From Carboxylicivirga marina (GTDB lineage Bacteria; Bacteroidota; Bacteroidia; Bacteroidales; Marinilabiliaceae): 64,000 bases of DNA. Position numbers and translations under genes: made by a program. Of the stretch, positions 42,547 through 54,600 are shown piece after piece. The first letter of the stretch is position 1. Each line of letters starts with the position of its first letter. The stretch is from positions 1-64,000 of the forward strand of contig NZ_JAENRR010000019.1 of NCBI RefSeq assembly GCF_016612505.1, written 5' to 3'. Below the pieces are notes generated by a model. It made no database searches. It saw only the letters and a list, made by a program, of their open reading frames with translations, and was not told where the DNA came from.

Positions 42547-43011
42547 ATGACCATCAAGTTTGACAATAAAAATAGGGCAAAAAGAATAAGTACAACATTA
42601 CGAATTATTGTAATGATTGCTATTGTGGCAATTGGGGCTAATTATTTGTGGTTTGAAACCCGTGATAAAACCATTGAGATGTTGTTGTGGATATTTCTAA
42701 TTGCCATTGTAGTACTGTATTACATTGGGGGTTTTTGTTATGTTGAAGTTGAGGGTGATCAGTCCAAACTGGATGTGAAATATTATAATTTGTTTCCTTT
42801 TTGGCGCGAATACAAACGTATTATGATTCCTGTCGATCGAATTAAATATGTTAAAGTACGAGGTGGATTAGGTATTGTTGGTGCAGGTTTATTAATTTGT
42901 GGTAGAATTAAAGGAAGAATAGCTATGTTTCCGACTGTGGGCTTAAGTGCTGTTGATAAAAAGCAACTTATCGAACTCAGGAGGTACGCAGCAATTGTTT
43001 CCAAGGCTTAA
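42547..43011 (+). CDS. membrane protein with PH-like domain
   Basis: A 154-residue protein with two membrane helices (about 17-37 and 43-63) followed by a beta-rich domain of about 85 residues (YVEVEGDQSKLDVKYYNLFPF, then RIKYVKVRGGLG and MFPTVG). The layout resembles bacterial PH-domain (YdbS/YdbT-like) membrane proteins. No catalytic residues are visible and the function is unknown. It lies 20 bases before the next gene and probably shares its transcript. Confidence 0.7.
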   Translation: MTIKFDNKNRAKRISTTLRIIVMIAIVAIGANYLWFETRDKTIEMLLWIFLIAIVVLYYIGGFCYVEVEGDQSKLDVKYYNLFPFWREYKRIMIPVDRIKYVKVRGGLGIVGAGLLICGRIKGRIAMFPTVGLSAVDKKQLIELRRYAAIVSKA

Positions 43012-43031
43012 ACAAAAAAAATGTTGCACTA

Positions 43032-43640
43032 ATGCGAAGTGTTTTAATAGTAATAGTGTTGTTGTGTAACTGCTACCTTTTATCTGCGCAGTTTAGTAAT
43101 TCAGACTGGTATATAAGTCCGAAAATATCTTTTGCTGACTTTAGTGATCGGCACGATTGGGATGGATACAGCATTAAAAAAGTGCCTCCAATTTCTATTG
43201 CAGCTGAAAAAGGACTTGCTGATTTTTTAAGCGTAGGTGGTTTAGTAGGTTATAGTCGCGATGAATATCAGAATGATACGCTTGCTGCTAACGTTCATAT
43301 CTATTCTGACCTGGTTTTGGGAGGCAATGCCAATGTGCATTTTGCCGGCTGGATTGAAGAATGGACTGATTACAAGGTTTTTCTTGGCGATTGGGATTTT
43401 TACGCTGGTTTAAGTCTGCTTTTTAAATGGAATAGAGCGGAGGATAATATTTATTACCCTGTGGGGATAGATAATATTCAAACCGAAACATCAAAATCTT
43501 TTGATATCAAGATTAGACCCTTAGTGGGGGTGCGCTATTTTGTAACCGATAACTTTTGTATGTTACTCGAAGTTGGTAATGGTAATATAGGTGTTGTTAC
43601 TACTGGTATTACTTTCAGAATACCCCAGAACAATTATTGA
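43032..43640 (+). CDS. exported beta-strand-rich protein, possible outer-membrane barrel
   Basis: A 202-residue protein with a signal peptide (about 1-21, CYLLSAQ). Alternating strands, several WYISPKISFADF- and YSRD-like segments, and the ending VTTGITFRIPQNNY suggest an 8-stranded barrel of the kind common in Bacteroidota. The C-terminal residue is tyrosine. No family motif is certain. It follows the PH-like membrane gene by 20 bases. Confidence 0.7.
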   Translation: MRSVLIVIVLLCNCYLLSAQFSNSDWYISPKISFADFSDRHDWDGYSIKKVPPISIAAEKGLADFLSVGGLVGYSRDEYQNDTLAANVHIYSDLVLGGNANVHFAGWIEEWTDYKVFLGDWDFYAGLSLLFKWNRAEDNIYYPVGIDNIQTETSKSFDIKIRPLVGVRYFVTDNFCMLLEVGNGNIGVVTTGITFRIPQNNY

Positions 43641-43676
43641 TCCTCTCAGGCTAGCTTGACAACAATCGACCCTTAT

Positions 43677-43768
43677 AAGGAACTATAGCAGTCATAGGTA
43701 AGGGATGATGATGGTATAGCGTAAGGAATATCATCGGTCAAGCATAAGGAACTGGCGTTGTCAATTAT
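43677..43768. repeat. tandem repeat, 4 units of exactly 23 bp
   Basis: AAGG recurs at 43677, 43700, 43723 and 43746, giving four 23-base units with a shared head AAGGAA or AAGGGA and a tail near GGTCA-AGC. A fifth, worn unit may follow at 43769. The period is not a multiple of three, so it is not coding. Confidence 0.8.
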
Positions 43769-44197
43769 TTGGGATGATTTGCTTTCATATGTTGGAACTC
43801 TGCTTTGATTTTAAAGTAAGGTGGTGCTTTGATACAAGTAACATCACACTTTTTGGGAAGCATGCTGTTACTTCATAAAAAGTTGCCTTATACTTTTGTG
43901 AAAGTTAGGTGTTACTTTTTCTCAAGTATGACTAAGCTTTTATACTTCCGTCTTCCGTCATAAAACAATCTGTGTTTAATCTGCGCCATCTGCTGTTTCA
44001 AACAAAATCCGTTATGGAAATGGCGACTTGCGAACAAGCAGCGTTTGATTGTTGAACTTCATCCTACCGCCTTCGATGGCATACTTTCCCATTTTTTCTT
44101 TAAAAGGGAAACATTATTAACATGTTGTGAATTCTTGATGCTTTTCTGACTTGACTAAGTTGGGATAATTTTGGAGTGTTGATAACTATTTAAGTGA

Positions 44198-44232
44198 TTT
44201 GCTAGCTTAAGTCATATTTTTTTCTACTTTAG
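44198..44232 (+). promoter_or_regulatory. possible dprA promoter
   Basis: TTTG at 44198-44201 and TACTTTAG at 44225-44232 (seven of eight to TAnnTTTG) are spaced 23 bases apart, just before the TTG start at 44255. The spacer is long and the match is partial. Confidence 0.3.
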
Positions 44233-44254
44233 TATCTGATAATCAAACCTTACA

Positions 44255-45364
44255 TTGTCTGATCGCTTAAAATATCAAATTGGCATAAGCCTGATAAAAG
44301 GTATAGGACCTAAATTAGCGCGAAACCTTGTTGCTTATGTTGGCGATGAGCAGGCTGTTTTCTCTCAAAGTTTAAGAGCTCTTTCAAAAATTCCGGGTAT
44401 TGGTAATGGATTGGCAGGTGGCATTAAGTCGTCTGATGTTCTTGACAGGGCAGAACAAGAGTTAGAATTTATAGAGAAGCACGGTATCCAAACTCTTTAT
44501 TTTGCAGATGATAATTATCCTAAACGTTTGTCGTTTTGTGATGATGCACCAATCGTTTTATATACCAAAGGAGCTTCTAATCTGGATGCAAGCAAAGTTC
44601 TGGCAGTTGTTGGAACCCGCAAAGCATCTGATGATGCTCGTATTAATTGTGAGAAGTTAATTGAAGGTATTGCGAACCGTCATCCGGGCACTGTGGTCGT
44701 TAGTGGATTAGCCTATGGTATTGATGTGTGCGCGCATCAGGCAGCCTTAAAATTTGGTTTGCCAACCTATGGCGTGATGGCACATGGCTTAGATCGTATT
44801 TACCCTTCGTTGCATCGTAATGTGGCTAAAGATATGTTGTCAGAAGGTGGCTTGATAACAGAATTTACATCGGGTACTAAACCAGATAGGCCTAATTTTG
44901 TTAGACGTAATCGTATTGTGGCAGGATTGGCAGATGCCTTAGTGATGGTAGAGTCGGGGATTAAAGGGGGCGCGATTATAACCTCACGTATTGCAGAGTC
45001 ATACAATCGTGATGTAATGGCATTTCCGGGAAAAGCCAATGATGAACTGTCGAAAGGGGGCAACTATTTGATAAAAAGAAATATAGCGGCATTGATTGAA
45101 GGTGTTGAAGATTTGGAATATTCACTGGGTTGGGAAAGTGAAGGAAAGGTAGATGCATTGCAGTCATCCTTGTTTCAGTCATTTAATACGAAAGAAGAAG
45201 AAGTGCTGTATAATACAATTGTTGAAAATAAAGAACTAACAGCTAATGAGCTGTGTGTGAAAAGTGGACTGCCTGTGAGTAAAGTCAGTGCCACCATGTT
45301 ATCTTTGGAGTTTGCAGGATTGGTCAAGTGCTTGCCGGGTAATGCATTTAGGTTGGTGAGATAG
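44255..45364 (+). CDS. dprA: DNA processing protein DprA (Smf)
   Basis: A 369-residue DprA/Smf protein that loads RecA on incoming single-stranded DNA during natural transformation. The N-terminus carries a helix-hairpin-helix pair (GIGPKLARN, IPGIGNGLAG; about 15-60). The Rossmann-like core has VVSGLAYGIDVCAHQAAL (148-165) and GVMAHGLDRIYPSLHRN. A C-terminal winged helix lies at about 310-365. The start is TTG, because no ATG fits between it and the upstream in-frame stop at 44240. Its presence hints at DNA uptake, but no other competence gene is visible. Confidence 0.93.
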   Translation: MSDRLKYQIGISLIKGIGPKLARNLVAYVGDEQAVFSQSLRALSKIPGIGNGLAGGIKSSDVLDRAEQELEFIEKHGIQTLYFADDNYPKRLSFCDDAPIVLYTKGASNLDASKVLAVVGTRKASDDARINCEKLIEGIANRHPGTVVVSGLAYGIDVCAHQAALKFGLPTYGVMAHGLDRIYPSLHRNVAKDMLSEGGLITEFTSGTKPDRPNFVRRNRIVAGLADALVMVESGIKGGAIITSRIAESYNRDVMAFPGKANDELSKGGNYLIKRNIAALIEGVEDLEYSLGWESEGKVDALQSSLFQSFNTKEEEVLYNTIVENKELTANELCVKSGLPVSKVSATMLSLEFAGLVKCLPGNAFRLVR

Positions 45365-45553
45365 TTGAAGTACGAAAGGTAGAGGGCAGCGTTGAGAGGT
45401 GAGAAATGTTACTGTGAGCAGTTTTGAGGGTGAGTAGTAGTGAAAACGACCCTTTTTTGTAAATCTTCAGTCAGAAAATCTTTTAGCAAATAGGGTTTTA
45501 CCTATATATGAGCTGTAAAATAAAAATGTGGATAGAAGTAGGAACAAAAATGA

Positions 45554-45561
45554 TATTTTTG
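45554..45561 (+). promoter_or_regulatory. probable -7 box for the giant adhesin gene
   Basis: TATTTTTGC matches TAnnTTTG(C), 57 bases before the ATG at 45619. A weak TGTG lies 23 bases upstream. The 254-base gap after dprA holds no other gene. Confidence 0.5.
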
Positions 45562-45618
45562 CGTAAGTAAAACCGAGTGCACAAGGAGAGTAAATATATA
45601 TAAAATAAGTTAGGGGAT

Positions 45619-48600
45619 ATGGGCGTAAATACCCAAGCGTTAGGAAAGTTAAGGCTTATAGGAAGGATTGCATCATTGATGTTAATCCTTAGTTTGTTGG
45701 TAGGAGTTGAAGCGATAGGCCAGGCCAATGTGAATGTTTGTCAGAATGGGGTTGTTCGATTAGCAGATTATCTAACACTAGATGCATATGTTGTGGATGA
45801 TAATGGGGATCTTAATGGGGCTCCTAATGGTCACCTGGAAAAGGGTTATTGGAGTAATACCGCCGGATTAACTTTCTCAAACATTAATGATCCGAATGCT
45901 ATTATCAGTGGTTTTGAAGGATATAGCTTTGGGGATACCTTTACTTTGACTTGGTATCATGGACCTGATCAAACTTACGATATAACTATAGAATTAACTA
46001 ATATCGTATCTCCCGAATTTGAGTTGCGAAATGAAGCTAATACCACAAATGCTGTTTTGTTTTGCCCTAATGGAACGCCCAATTCATATACCTTCAATGT
46101 TGTAGAGGTTCCTGAACCAGGCACCGCTACCATTAACGCAGTGGATTATGTGCTTCTCCATAATGACGGTACGCAAAATGAAATTACAGGTGCGACAAAT
46201 CCAGAAACTATTAATCTAAATGCAGGAAATATTGGGTATCAGAACGAAGATATATTCTTTGCTCTTGTTGAAAGTGGTTCATGTCTTGATATTACAACGA
46301 ATAGAATTCAATTGGCTGAAGTAGATGCTGTTGCTGTTCAAATTCAGGGTGGAGGATCAGCATGTGATCCTGATGTCTTTGATGGAACTAATGTGCTGGA
46401 AGTATTACCATATGATCCGGGTAATTTTCAATTTGAATGGTTTTACGATAGTGATGCTGATCATAATAGTGGAAATGAATTTTCTATTGGCATTGATAAT
46501 ACCTATACCCTAACAGGAGCCGACTCGCCTGGTTACTATTACGTTGATGTTAGTGGAGATTGTGATAATAACGGTACCCCGGAATTAATTGTCAGGACAG
46601 CTGATGTTTATATCAGCAATGTGCCCTTACCACCAGTGAGTATTATTGATAATCCTTATGGTTCAGGTGTTTTTGGCATGTGTTTTACAGGAACGACTGC
46701 CATTAATCTGACTACAGAACTTGATGGTACAGTACCGGCGGGTATTACAGCACAATACAATTGGTTTCAGAATGGCCAGTTAATGTTTGAGAGTACAGGT
46801 TCTACATTTCCATTAAACAGTGATGAAAGCACTGCTGGCTATAATGCTTTTGGGCAATTTGTTGTTGAGATTTACAATGTGGATAACCCGGAGTGTGTTA
46901 GTGTCTCTGAACCGGTACAGGTCAATATTGTAAATGCACCGCTTGCTTATAATGTAACAGGTACTGATATATGTAAATTAGCAACTTCAACAACATCTAT
47001 TAACATTGGTGTGGATAACAGTGAACCAGGTGTCAGGTACTTGTTATTACATAATGGAGTGGAAATAGAGTATGTTGATCGCAGTAGTACCGGATCTTTT
47101 ATTTTCCCGACTGCAGTTAGTGCTTTTGGAACTTACACCGTAATTGCGCAATCAGGTACTTGCGCTGATGTGAGCATGACAGGTCAGGTTTCTATTTATC
47201 AGCAACCGTCTGTTTTCGATGTTAGCATACTCGAAGCTCAGCCGCATTGTGAAGGTACTAATTATACATTTGAGGTTTCAGGCTCAGAGACTAATGTGAT
47301 TTATCGCCTTTTTAACGGAGCCACAGAAGTAGCTTCTCATATTGGAGATGGTAATCCCTTTAGTATTCCTAATATCTCAGCAAGTGGTACCTATTCATTG
47401 ATTGGGTATTCAGCCATAGGTTCTTGTTCAACAACAATGAACCCTACTACAAGCATGACCATCAATGCTCTGCCAATACTATACAATGTCACGGGAGCAG
47501 ATGTTTGCGAAGGTATAACTGTTGATATAAGTTTAAGCGCAACAGAAGCTGGTGTAAGCTACTCATTATATGTTGATAATGGAGTTGGAAATACACTTGT
47601 TACTTCTCAAGTAGGTAGTGCCAATTTTACTGGAGTAAGTGCTGTTGGTACTTATACTATTTTGGCTACTAATACCATAACAGGATGTGAGCGTTGGATG
47701 GATGGTGATGTAATTATTGATGCAGCACTTACCGATGTTTCGTTTCTTGCTGTTAGCCCTGGTTACGTATGTGGTACTGGTAATATCACAATACCGGTTG
47801 GAGAGAAAGATGTATTATATACTTTGCATATCGATATTGGTGGTGGAGCCATTCCGGACGCTAAATACCCTCCTATTCTGGGGAATGGCACAAATTCAGT
47901 GTCATTTAGCGGATTAAATGAAATTGCTAGTTATACCATTTTAGCAGAAAGAGGTACGTGTTCCCAGTTCTTGAGTGATGAACTGATTATTGAGCAGCAG
48001 CCTATTAATCAGAATGTGACCTATCCGGTGAGCGCCTATTGTCAGGGTTTTCCTGGTGTACCAATAAATATTGAAACTACTGAGTTAGGTATTAATTACT
48101 TCTTGGTTGATGATGCAGGAAATGAGGTAGACTTCGTTACAGGTGACGGTAACCCAAGAAGTTTTGCCAATGTAACAGAAGGATTATATTCAGTTGAAGC
48201 ACGAACTTCGAGTTTAGGGTGTAATTTAATTATCGAAGATAACATTAACATCGTAGAGTTTGCCCTTGAAGCGGTTAATCCAAACATACCATCTGATTTA
48301 TGTATTGATGATGGTCCGCAGCTTTTTACAGGGATGCCTAATCCTGGTCTTTCTCCTTCAACAACAGGTGAATACAAATTAATTGGCGCTGTAGGATTTG
48401 CTAGTCCACACAATATTAATATTTCCGCCGGTACCCTTTCTTTTGATCCAGCCGATGGTGCAGCAGGTACTTATATTATAGATTACTATTATACCGACAA
48501 TAATGGTTGTTTGCAGGAATTAAAGGGAAATGCCTTAACCATACATGATTTAAATAACGGGGTACTAAACATCGTAAGTTCGATACCTGCTGAACCCTGT

Positions 48601-51600
48601 CAGGATGATAATACTGGTTATCCTTTAGTAGGTCAGTTAAATGGTTCGCCTGTGTCAGGTGTATTTTCATGTTCTACGCCTGCTGCTATTATATTAGATA
48701 GCGGTTCTTATAAGTTTAACCCATCTTTGGCTGGTAATGGGACACACACCATCTTCTTTGATTATACAGATCCAGTTACCAATTGTACAGGCTCGACCAG
48801 TATTATTGTTAATGTAGGTATACCAATTAGTATTGTTGGTTTAGCGAACGAATATTGTGCCAACGATAATACTGATTACCCATTACGCGGATACATTGAT
48901 GGGGTGCTGCCTCCAGCCACTGTTGATAATTCGACTTTTGAAATTATAGATCCTGGTAATAATACATTGGCATCCGGTATTGTTAATAATACACAAAACT
49001 TCAATGCCAACCAATTAGTGACTTCAAATGGAGGAACCACAGGTGTGTATAAAGTGATATATCGCTACTATAGTGGATCTTGTTTAAATGAATTAATTCA
49101 GGAAATAACCATCACTAAGGCTCCTGATGCCTGGTTTACTTTTCCTAAAGATACAGACGGCGATGAAATTGATAAGTTCTGTATAAACCATGGGGGTGTT
49201 GAGTTAACAGCTGTTGATCCGGATATTGCGAATTATTCTTCACAGTTCTCGTTAAACGGTTCTATCATTGGAACTGGATTTAATACACTTACAAGCACAC
49301 TTAACCTATTTCCTTCTGATAATACGATTACCCATCGCGTGGATAATAACGGTTGTATTGAAACAGTTACCAGAACTTTTTCCGTAAGTGAGCCGAACGA
49401 ATCTATTATCGGCTTATGCAGTGCGTATTTTGAAAGTGATGCATCTTTTACGATTTCAGCCAGTGAGCTTGAACAGAGTGTGGGTGTAGCTTCATTTGAG
49501 ATGTTTGCCAGTGATGGTAGTAATGTTAACTGGTTAAATGATAACGGTGATAATACAGCAACGATCGATCCAGATGGTCATGTTGGTACAAATTACCGCG
49601 TTGTGATGACTTTTGTGAGTACAGGTAATGGCTGTGAGCAGGTGGTTGAAGGGGCCTTTGATATTTATCCACAACTGGACTTCTTAGGTATTTTCGATGG
49701 CGATAAAATTTGTAATACTTCAGGAATCATTACATTAACAGGTGTTTCAATGCCAGCTGGTGCTACAGCTTCATTTACTGCCATTGCCGGTTTAAGCAAT
49801 ACGGTTAATGGTGTGGCTACGATTGATCCTTCAGCTATGAGTATTGGGATCAATACTTTGGAATATATCTTAACAGGGGCTGATGGTTGTACGCATACAA
49901 TCAGTAAACAAATCGAAATTATAGAGACACCTTCTGTTTTATTTGATGTGATGGGGGGTGGAGTGTATTGCAGTCAGGCAACTGTAGCTGGTCAGACTAT
50001 TGGTTTAAACGGATCGTCACCAGGTGTTTCTTATGAATTGTTGTTGAATGGTGGTAGCCTATCAATTCCTGCAACGTTTGTTGGAACAGGCAACTCATTT
50101 AATTTTACTGTTGATAATACACAAGGTGGTGCAGAGCGTTTGTTTACCGAAGAAGGAAATTATACAATAATAGCCAACATGGGAGGCTGTGCTGCTGTAA
50201 TGAATGGCAGTGCAGATATTATCATTTACGAACTTGGTATAACTTTAGTTGATGTCACAGACGTGAGTTGCTTTGGAGGTTCTGACGGAACCATCACTGT
50301 AGATGGTTTTGGTGGTAGTGGAAACTATGAATATTCCATTGATGGTACAAACTGGCAAAGTTCTACTGTGATATCTGGCCTAGCTACAGGCGATAATCAA
50401 ATTTCAATACGCGATCTTGATGTACCTGCTGCTAAGTGTTCGGAACATATTAATATATTAACCGTTACTATCGGGGAGCCTTTATCAGTACTCAATGCAA
50501 ATATCGTGTCAACAACGAATGTTGGTTGCACGCCATGTACGGCAGGTGTTGACTGTGAAGGAAGTGCCACCATCTCTATTTCCGGGGGAACACCTGATGG
50601 AACATTGCCTGATGGCTATACGATTATTTGGTCGACAGGTGGAACAGCCTTAACAGAAACGGGTATGCCGGTTGGCAACCACAGCGTAACAGTGACAGAT
50701 GCGAATGGCTGTTCTACAACGATTGGTGTAACAATCGATAGTAATGCTCCACTGACTCTTGCAGAAGCTGCCGACCCAGCATTACATAATGATAATGTTT
50801 GTCACGCTGGAGTTGAAGGTTCTTACACAGTAACTGCAACAGGAGGATCTGGTGTCTATGAATTTTCATTAACTGATCCGGCAACGACAGCTGAAGTTTG
50901 GCTACCAGCAAATGTTGGCACAGATGGCTATCGAGTAAATGGACTGTCAGCTGGAACTTATAACATTTGGGTACGCGATGCGGATCCCTTATATAATAGA
51001 TGTATCACACAGCTTGCTGCTCCGGTAGTGATTACAGAACCAGCTGCCTTAACTTTAGTGGAAGAATCACAGGTAGGAATTACATGCAATGGTGCTAAGG
51101 ATGGTAGTTTTATTGTGAGGGCTGCGAATGCTGCTTCCGGAACTTATGAATTTACAACAGATGATCCGGCTGTCGTAGCTGTACCAATTTGGAATCCTGC
51201 TAACAATGGAGTAGATGGTTATGAATTAGCACTACAAGGTGCAGGAAACTATACCGTTTATGTCCGCGATTTGGCTAATCCAACTTGTGGCTATGTTTCT
51301 GTTGATGTGATACTTATAGATGTTTCAGCCTTAAGTTATTCATTGGTTGAGCATTCGAATGTATCGTGTAATGCGGGTAATAATGGGCGATTGGAAGTTT
51401 TAGCTCAAGGAGGGAGTGGTAATTATGTTTATCAATGGTCCAATAACAGTGGAGTTGTAATTTCTAACGATGTTTTCATAGAAAATCTGGATGTTGCGAA
51501 TGGTCCTTATGAATTAACTATCACTGATGTGCCAAATTCTTGTGGACCTGTTATTCAAACTTTTACTATTACGGAACCTGCTGTTTTGGATGTTAATACT

Positions 51601-54600
51601 GTTAGCATCACCGATGCAGATTGTGCCGGTCAGGCGACTGGTACTATTGAAGTAGATGTCGTGGGAGGAGCTGAACCTTATAACATTAGTTGGTCAAATG
51701 GAGTTGCGAATGTGGAAACCATCTCTGGATTAGCACCTGGTAACTATACAATTACTGTTGTTGATGATAATGAATGTAGCTATAATAATGTCGCGGCACC
51801 ATATGTAATAGCTCAGCTTGATCCAATTACTTTAGAAATTCCAACTGTTGTTACCAACAATATATGTAACGGAGAAAGTAATGGAAGCATCTCTGTAAAA
51901 GTTGATGGCGGTTCTGGCGATTATCAATTCAGACTGGAAGGTCCTGTAATTATTGACTGGGCGAATTCAAGTTCAGCCACTATGGATGATTTTACTTTTA
52001 CCGGCTTGATAGAAGGCAATTATAATTTGAAAGTTCGTGATGCCAATAATATCAACTGTGAATACCTGGTCGGTACTTATGCTCTTGTTGACCCTGCTCC
52101 AATTAGTTTAGTGTTAACGACTCTTTCAGATATCACTTGTTTTGGAGGAAATGATGGTTCAATAACGATCACTGCATCAGGTGGTTCTGGTACATATCAG
52201 TTTAATGTAGATAACGGCGGATATAATGCAGGTGATAATGCTGCAATATTTACAATAAATGGTTTAAGTGCAGGTAATCATACTATCTGGGTAAGAGACT
52301 CAAAAGCAATAGGTTGTGATTATCAGCTGCTCCCAATCATAACGCTCACACAACCTGAAGTTTTAGATTTGACAATTTCTTCATTTACGAATGCTTCTTG
52401 TAATGGTGAGTTGGATGGCGAAGTCGTTCTTTCAGCCACAGGAGGAAGTGGTAATTATGATTACTCTAAAGATGGTGGATTAACTTGGGATGCCGGTTTA
52501 GGGGCAATTCATACATATAGTAACTTAAGTGCTGGTGCATATGTTTTTCAGGTGAGAGACAGAGATGCTGTTGCTTGCGCTGTCGATACTGAAACGCATA
52601 CACTTACGCAACCAACTGATTTCGCAACGACTTGTGTCACAACAGATGTTCAGTGTTTTGGAGAAGCGACGGGTCAATTAGCATTAACCACTGTTGGTGG
52701 TGTTGGTCCATTTGAGTATAGTATCGATGGAGGTACTAGTTGGCAAGCATCACCTATTACTGCATTGTCATCTGGTACATATGTTATTGATGTAAAAGAT
52801 TTAGGAACTGGTTGTGAGAAAAGTAACCAGATAGCAGTTGCTGATGCTACTATTAATGAACTGGCAAATGCTGCCATAACTATTGGAGCTGAAAGCATTA
52901 CACCTGTAACGTGCAACGGTGGTACCGATGGAATTATTAATCTTCAAGGAAATGTAAGCGGTGGAGACGTTGCTCCAGCCGGTGATTACTTATTTACCTG
53001 GTATAGAAAAGGGACACCTGATATTATTCATGATCAAGGTTATGGAATGGATCAGGTAACTAATTTATCACTAGGTACTTATTGCGTGATTGTTGAAGAT
53101 GACAATGGCTGTACTGTGACTTCTTCAGATTATGTAGTTGCAGAACCATCTGCATGGAACGTAGCTTATACGCCGACTAACTTAACAAAATACAATGGCG
53201 GAGATGGCTCTATAAATGTACACACATGCAGTGGCAGCAATGGAGGCTATTCAATTACTTGGGAGCAACAAGACGGGACACCACTTCCTGCCTTTGATAA
53301 TATTTGGAATGTAACAAACTTTGATGCTGGTACATATCGATTTACGATAACAGATAGTAAAGGGTGTACTTATACAAGTATTGACATAACTTTAAGTCAG
53401 CCATTTGAATTTACCGTAACTGATCCAACAACGACCAGTACTAATATTACTTGTTACGGCTTAAATGATGGTGTAATTATTATCGAGATAATTCAAGGTA
53501 ATGGCGATTACACGATTGATATTGTTGGTACTCTTGAAAAAGGTGGTACTCCTTATACTAATAATTTCAATCAGAATACCAATACGTTTGTGATTACTGA
53601 TCTGGAAGCTGGTTCCTATTATATTGAATTAACGGATAACATTTCTTCGGAAATCTTTATTTCAACGGTTGTTTTAGCACAACCAGATGAATTGACTATT
53701 GTACCTGTACCAACAGATATTATTTGTTATGGTGAAAATAATGGTGCACTATCAGTTGAACTTTCAGGTCACATTGACGGAGGAACTGTCTCGTGGACAG
53801 CTGATAACGGATACGCAGTAGGTCCTGAAAGTATTTTAACTGCAACATCAAACTATTCTAAAACTAATTTACAAGCAGGTACTTACACTGTTACTGTTAC
53901 CAATGGTAATGGATGTCCGTCAGTGCAAGCTGTAGATATTATTATAAGTGAACCGAGTGATTGGAATGTAACAACCTTTGTTACACCAGTTACAACCTTT
54001 GGGCATAATGATGGTACGGTAGAAGTTGATTTTCCACCTACTGGTAATACGGCGCCTTACACTATCGTTTGGGATAATGATCCAACTCTAACTTCATGGT
54101 GGAGAAGTGGTTTATCAGCAGGCGATTATCAGTTTACTATAACGGATGCAACAGGTCTTTGTAAGTACACTGATATTTTAACCGTTACTGAACCGGATCA
54201 ATTGCTGATCAACTTGGAAGGTGTTGATGCGACTTGCTATGATTTCAATAATGGTAGTATTGGAGTTGATATTATTTCAGGTAATGCTGATTATCAGATA
54301 GAACTGACTGGTAATGACTATGAAGGGAATTCAGTTAACCAGATAATTAATGGTCTGGTTAAGGGTAACTATATGTTTACCGATCTTAAATCCGGAAACT
54401 ATGATGTTATCGTTACCGATGCTGCCGGACAGACTTTAAGTAAGTCAGTTACAATAAACCAATTTGCACAATTGGATGTTGCAGTAACTTCCTCGCAGAA
54501 TATAATATGCCATGGTGGTAATGATGGTGAAATTGAGGTTGAAACCGTAGGCTACGCCATTGATGAAGCAAACTCAACCATTAACTGGACACGTACTGTA

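Larger units (their letters stand above)
43641..44254. other. gene-free region of 614 bases with repeats
   Basis: No gene is supported. It holds the 23-bp tandem repeat (43677-43768) and a 7-bp inverted repeat AGTAACA/TGTTACT at 43837-43872. Short AT-rich repeats and the upstream promoter-like elements of dprA fill the rest. The sequence looks like decayed mobile or palindromic elements. Confidence 0.6.
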
